Source of the DNA: Lutraria lutraria
Lineage: Eukaryota > Mollusca > Bivalvia > Venerida > Mactridae
Direction of reading: 5' to 3'
Length of the DNA stretch: 64,000 bases
Assembly (NCBI GenBank): GCA_964023205.1
Contig: OZ026838.1
Span: 27,431,843-27,495,842 of the forward strand
In this document: piece by piece, positions 63,274 through 64,000 of the stretch
Numbering within the stretch: position 1 is the stretch's first letter
Layout of the letters: the number at the start of each line of letters is the position of its first letter
Program-made: the position numbers and the translations under genes
The notes under the pieces: generated by a model
The model's database searches: none
Seen by the model: the letters and a program-made list of their open reading frames with translations, nothing else
What the model was told of the DNA's origin: nothing

Positions 63274-64000
63274 CATGGAATCTGACCTTACATAGATTTA
63301 CATTGCAACATGGAATCTGAACTTACATAGATTTACATTGCAACATGGAATCTGAACTTACATAGATTTACACTGCAACATGGAATCTGAACTTACATAG
63401 ATTTACACTGCAACATGGAATCTGAACTTACATAGATTTACATTGCAACATGGAATCTGAACTTACATAGATTTACACTGCAACATGGAATCTGAACTTA
63501 CATAGATTTACACTGCAACATGGAATCTGAACTTACATAGATTTGCACTGCAACATGGAATCTGAACTTACATAGATTTACACTGCAACATGGAATCTGA
63601 ACTTACATAGATTTACACTGCAACATGGAATCTGAACTTACATAGATTTGCACTGCAACATGGAATCTGAACTTACATAGATTTGCACTGCAACATGGAA
63701 TCTGAACTTACATAGATTTGCACTGCAACATGGAATCTGAACTTACATAGATTTGCACTGCAACATGGAATCTAAACTTACATAGATTTACACTGCAACA
63801 TGGAATCTGAACTTACATAGATTTGCACTGCAACATGGAATCTGAACTTACATAGATTTGCACTGCAACATGGAATCTGAACTTACATAGATTTGCACTG
63901 CAACATGGAATCTGAACTTGAATAGATTTGCACCGCAACATGGAATCTGAACTTACATAGGTTTGCACTGCAACATGGAATCTGAACTTGAATAGATTTG
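63274..64000. repeat. 35 bp satellite array, runs off the window
   Basis: At least 20 direct copies of a 35 bp unit starting 'catggaatctgaacttacat' and ending 'agattta(c/t)a(c/t)tgcaa'. Variants (gatttaca or gatttgca; ttacat or ttgaat) are interspersed, and the rightmost units differ most. On the minus strand each unit reads 'ttgcag', 11 bases, then 'gtaagttcag', so acceptor- and donor-like motifs repeat with the period. It sits upstream of the first visible exon of the membrane-protein gene and is probably intronic. Confidence 0.9.

Noticed and set aside
63274..64000. CRISPR-like array
   Set aside because: No unique spacers; it is a head-to-tail 35 bp satellite in a eukaryotic genome.

Overview
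This window looks like nuclear DNA from an AT-rich invertebrate genome, most likely a lophotrochozoan and possibly a bivalve mollusc. It has split genes with GT-AG introns, many tRNA-derived SINEs and short inverted-repeat elements, and long non-coding stretches. The family content also fits: a NACHT/WD-repeat STAND protein and a DHAR/CLIC-type glutathione-transferase-fold protein. The taxonomic call is inference.

Left half (1-31034): a direct tandem array of at least four near-identical ~6.54 kb units, U1 <1-11436, U2 11437-17978, U3 17979-24520 and U4 24521-31034. Each unit holds a two-exon + strand gene for a 243-residue dehydroascorbate-reductase-like (DHAR/CLIC superfamily) protein. Convergent to it, each unit also holds the last three exons of a - strand NACHT/WD gene. 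In U1 a 5151 bp DNA transposon (2593-7743) sits inside the DHAR-like coding exon, with a clean TTAA target duplication and a mutator-like/Kolobok-type transposase. U2-U4 carry intact copies.

Middle (29040-55516, - strand): one large gene that I could rebuild as 33 phase-compatible exons (5382 nt, 1793 residues). The order is: possible N-myristoylation site and low-complexity N-terminus, a DUF4062-like region, linker, NACHT NTPase, helical/winged region, WD40 repeats, acidic tail. Its final three exons lie in U4. The copies in U1-U3 are orphan 3' ends. The array therefore arose by tandem duplication of a segment covering the whole DHAR-like gene and only the tail of its neighbour.

Right part (55517-64000): a 3.5 kb intergenic stretch rich in SINE/MITE remnants. 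It is followed by the 3' end of another - strand gene (58982-63237 and beyond), which encodes an unrecognised multi-pass membrane protein with a Ser-rich, acidic cytosolic-looking tail. Upstream of its first visible exon is a 35 bp satellite (63274-64000) that runs off the window. Each satellite unit carries splice-acceptor- and splice-donor-like motifs.

The points most worth following are the copy-number array of a plant-like DHAR gene in an animal, the orphan alternative terminal exons of the NACHT/WD gene, and the datable TTAA transposon insertion.
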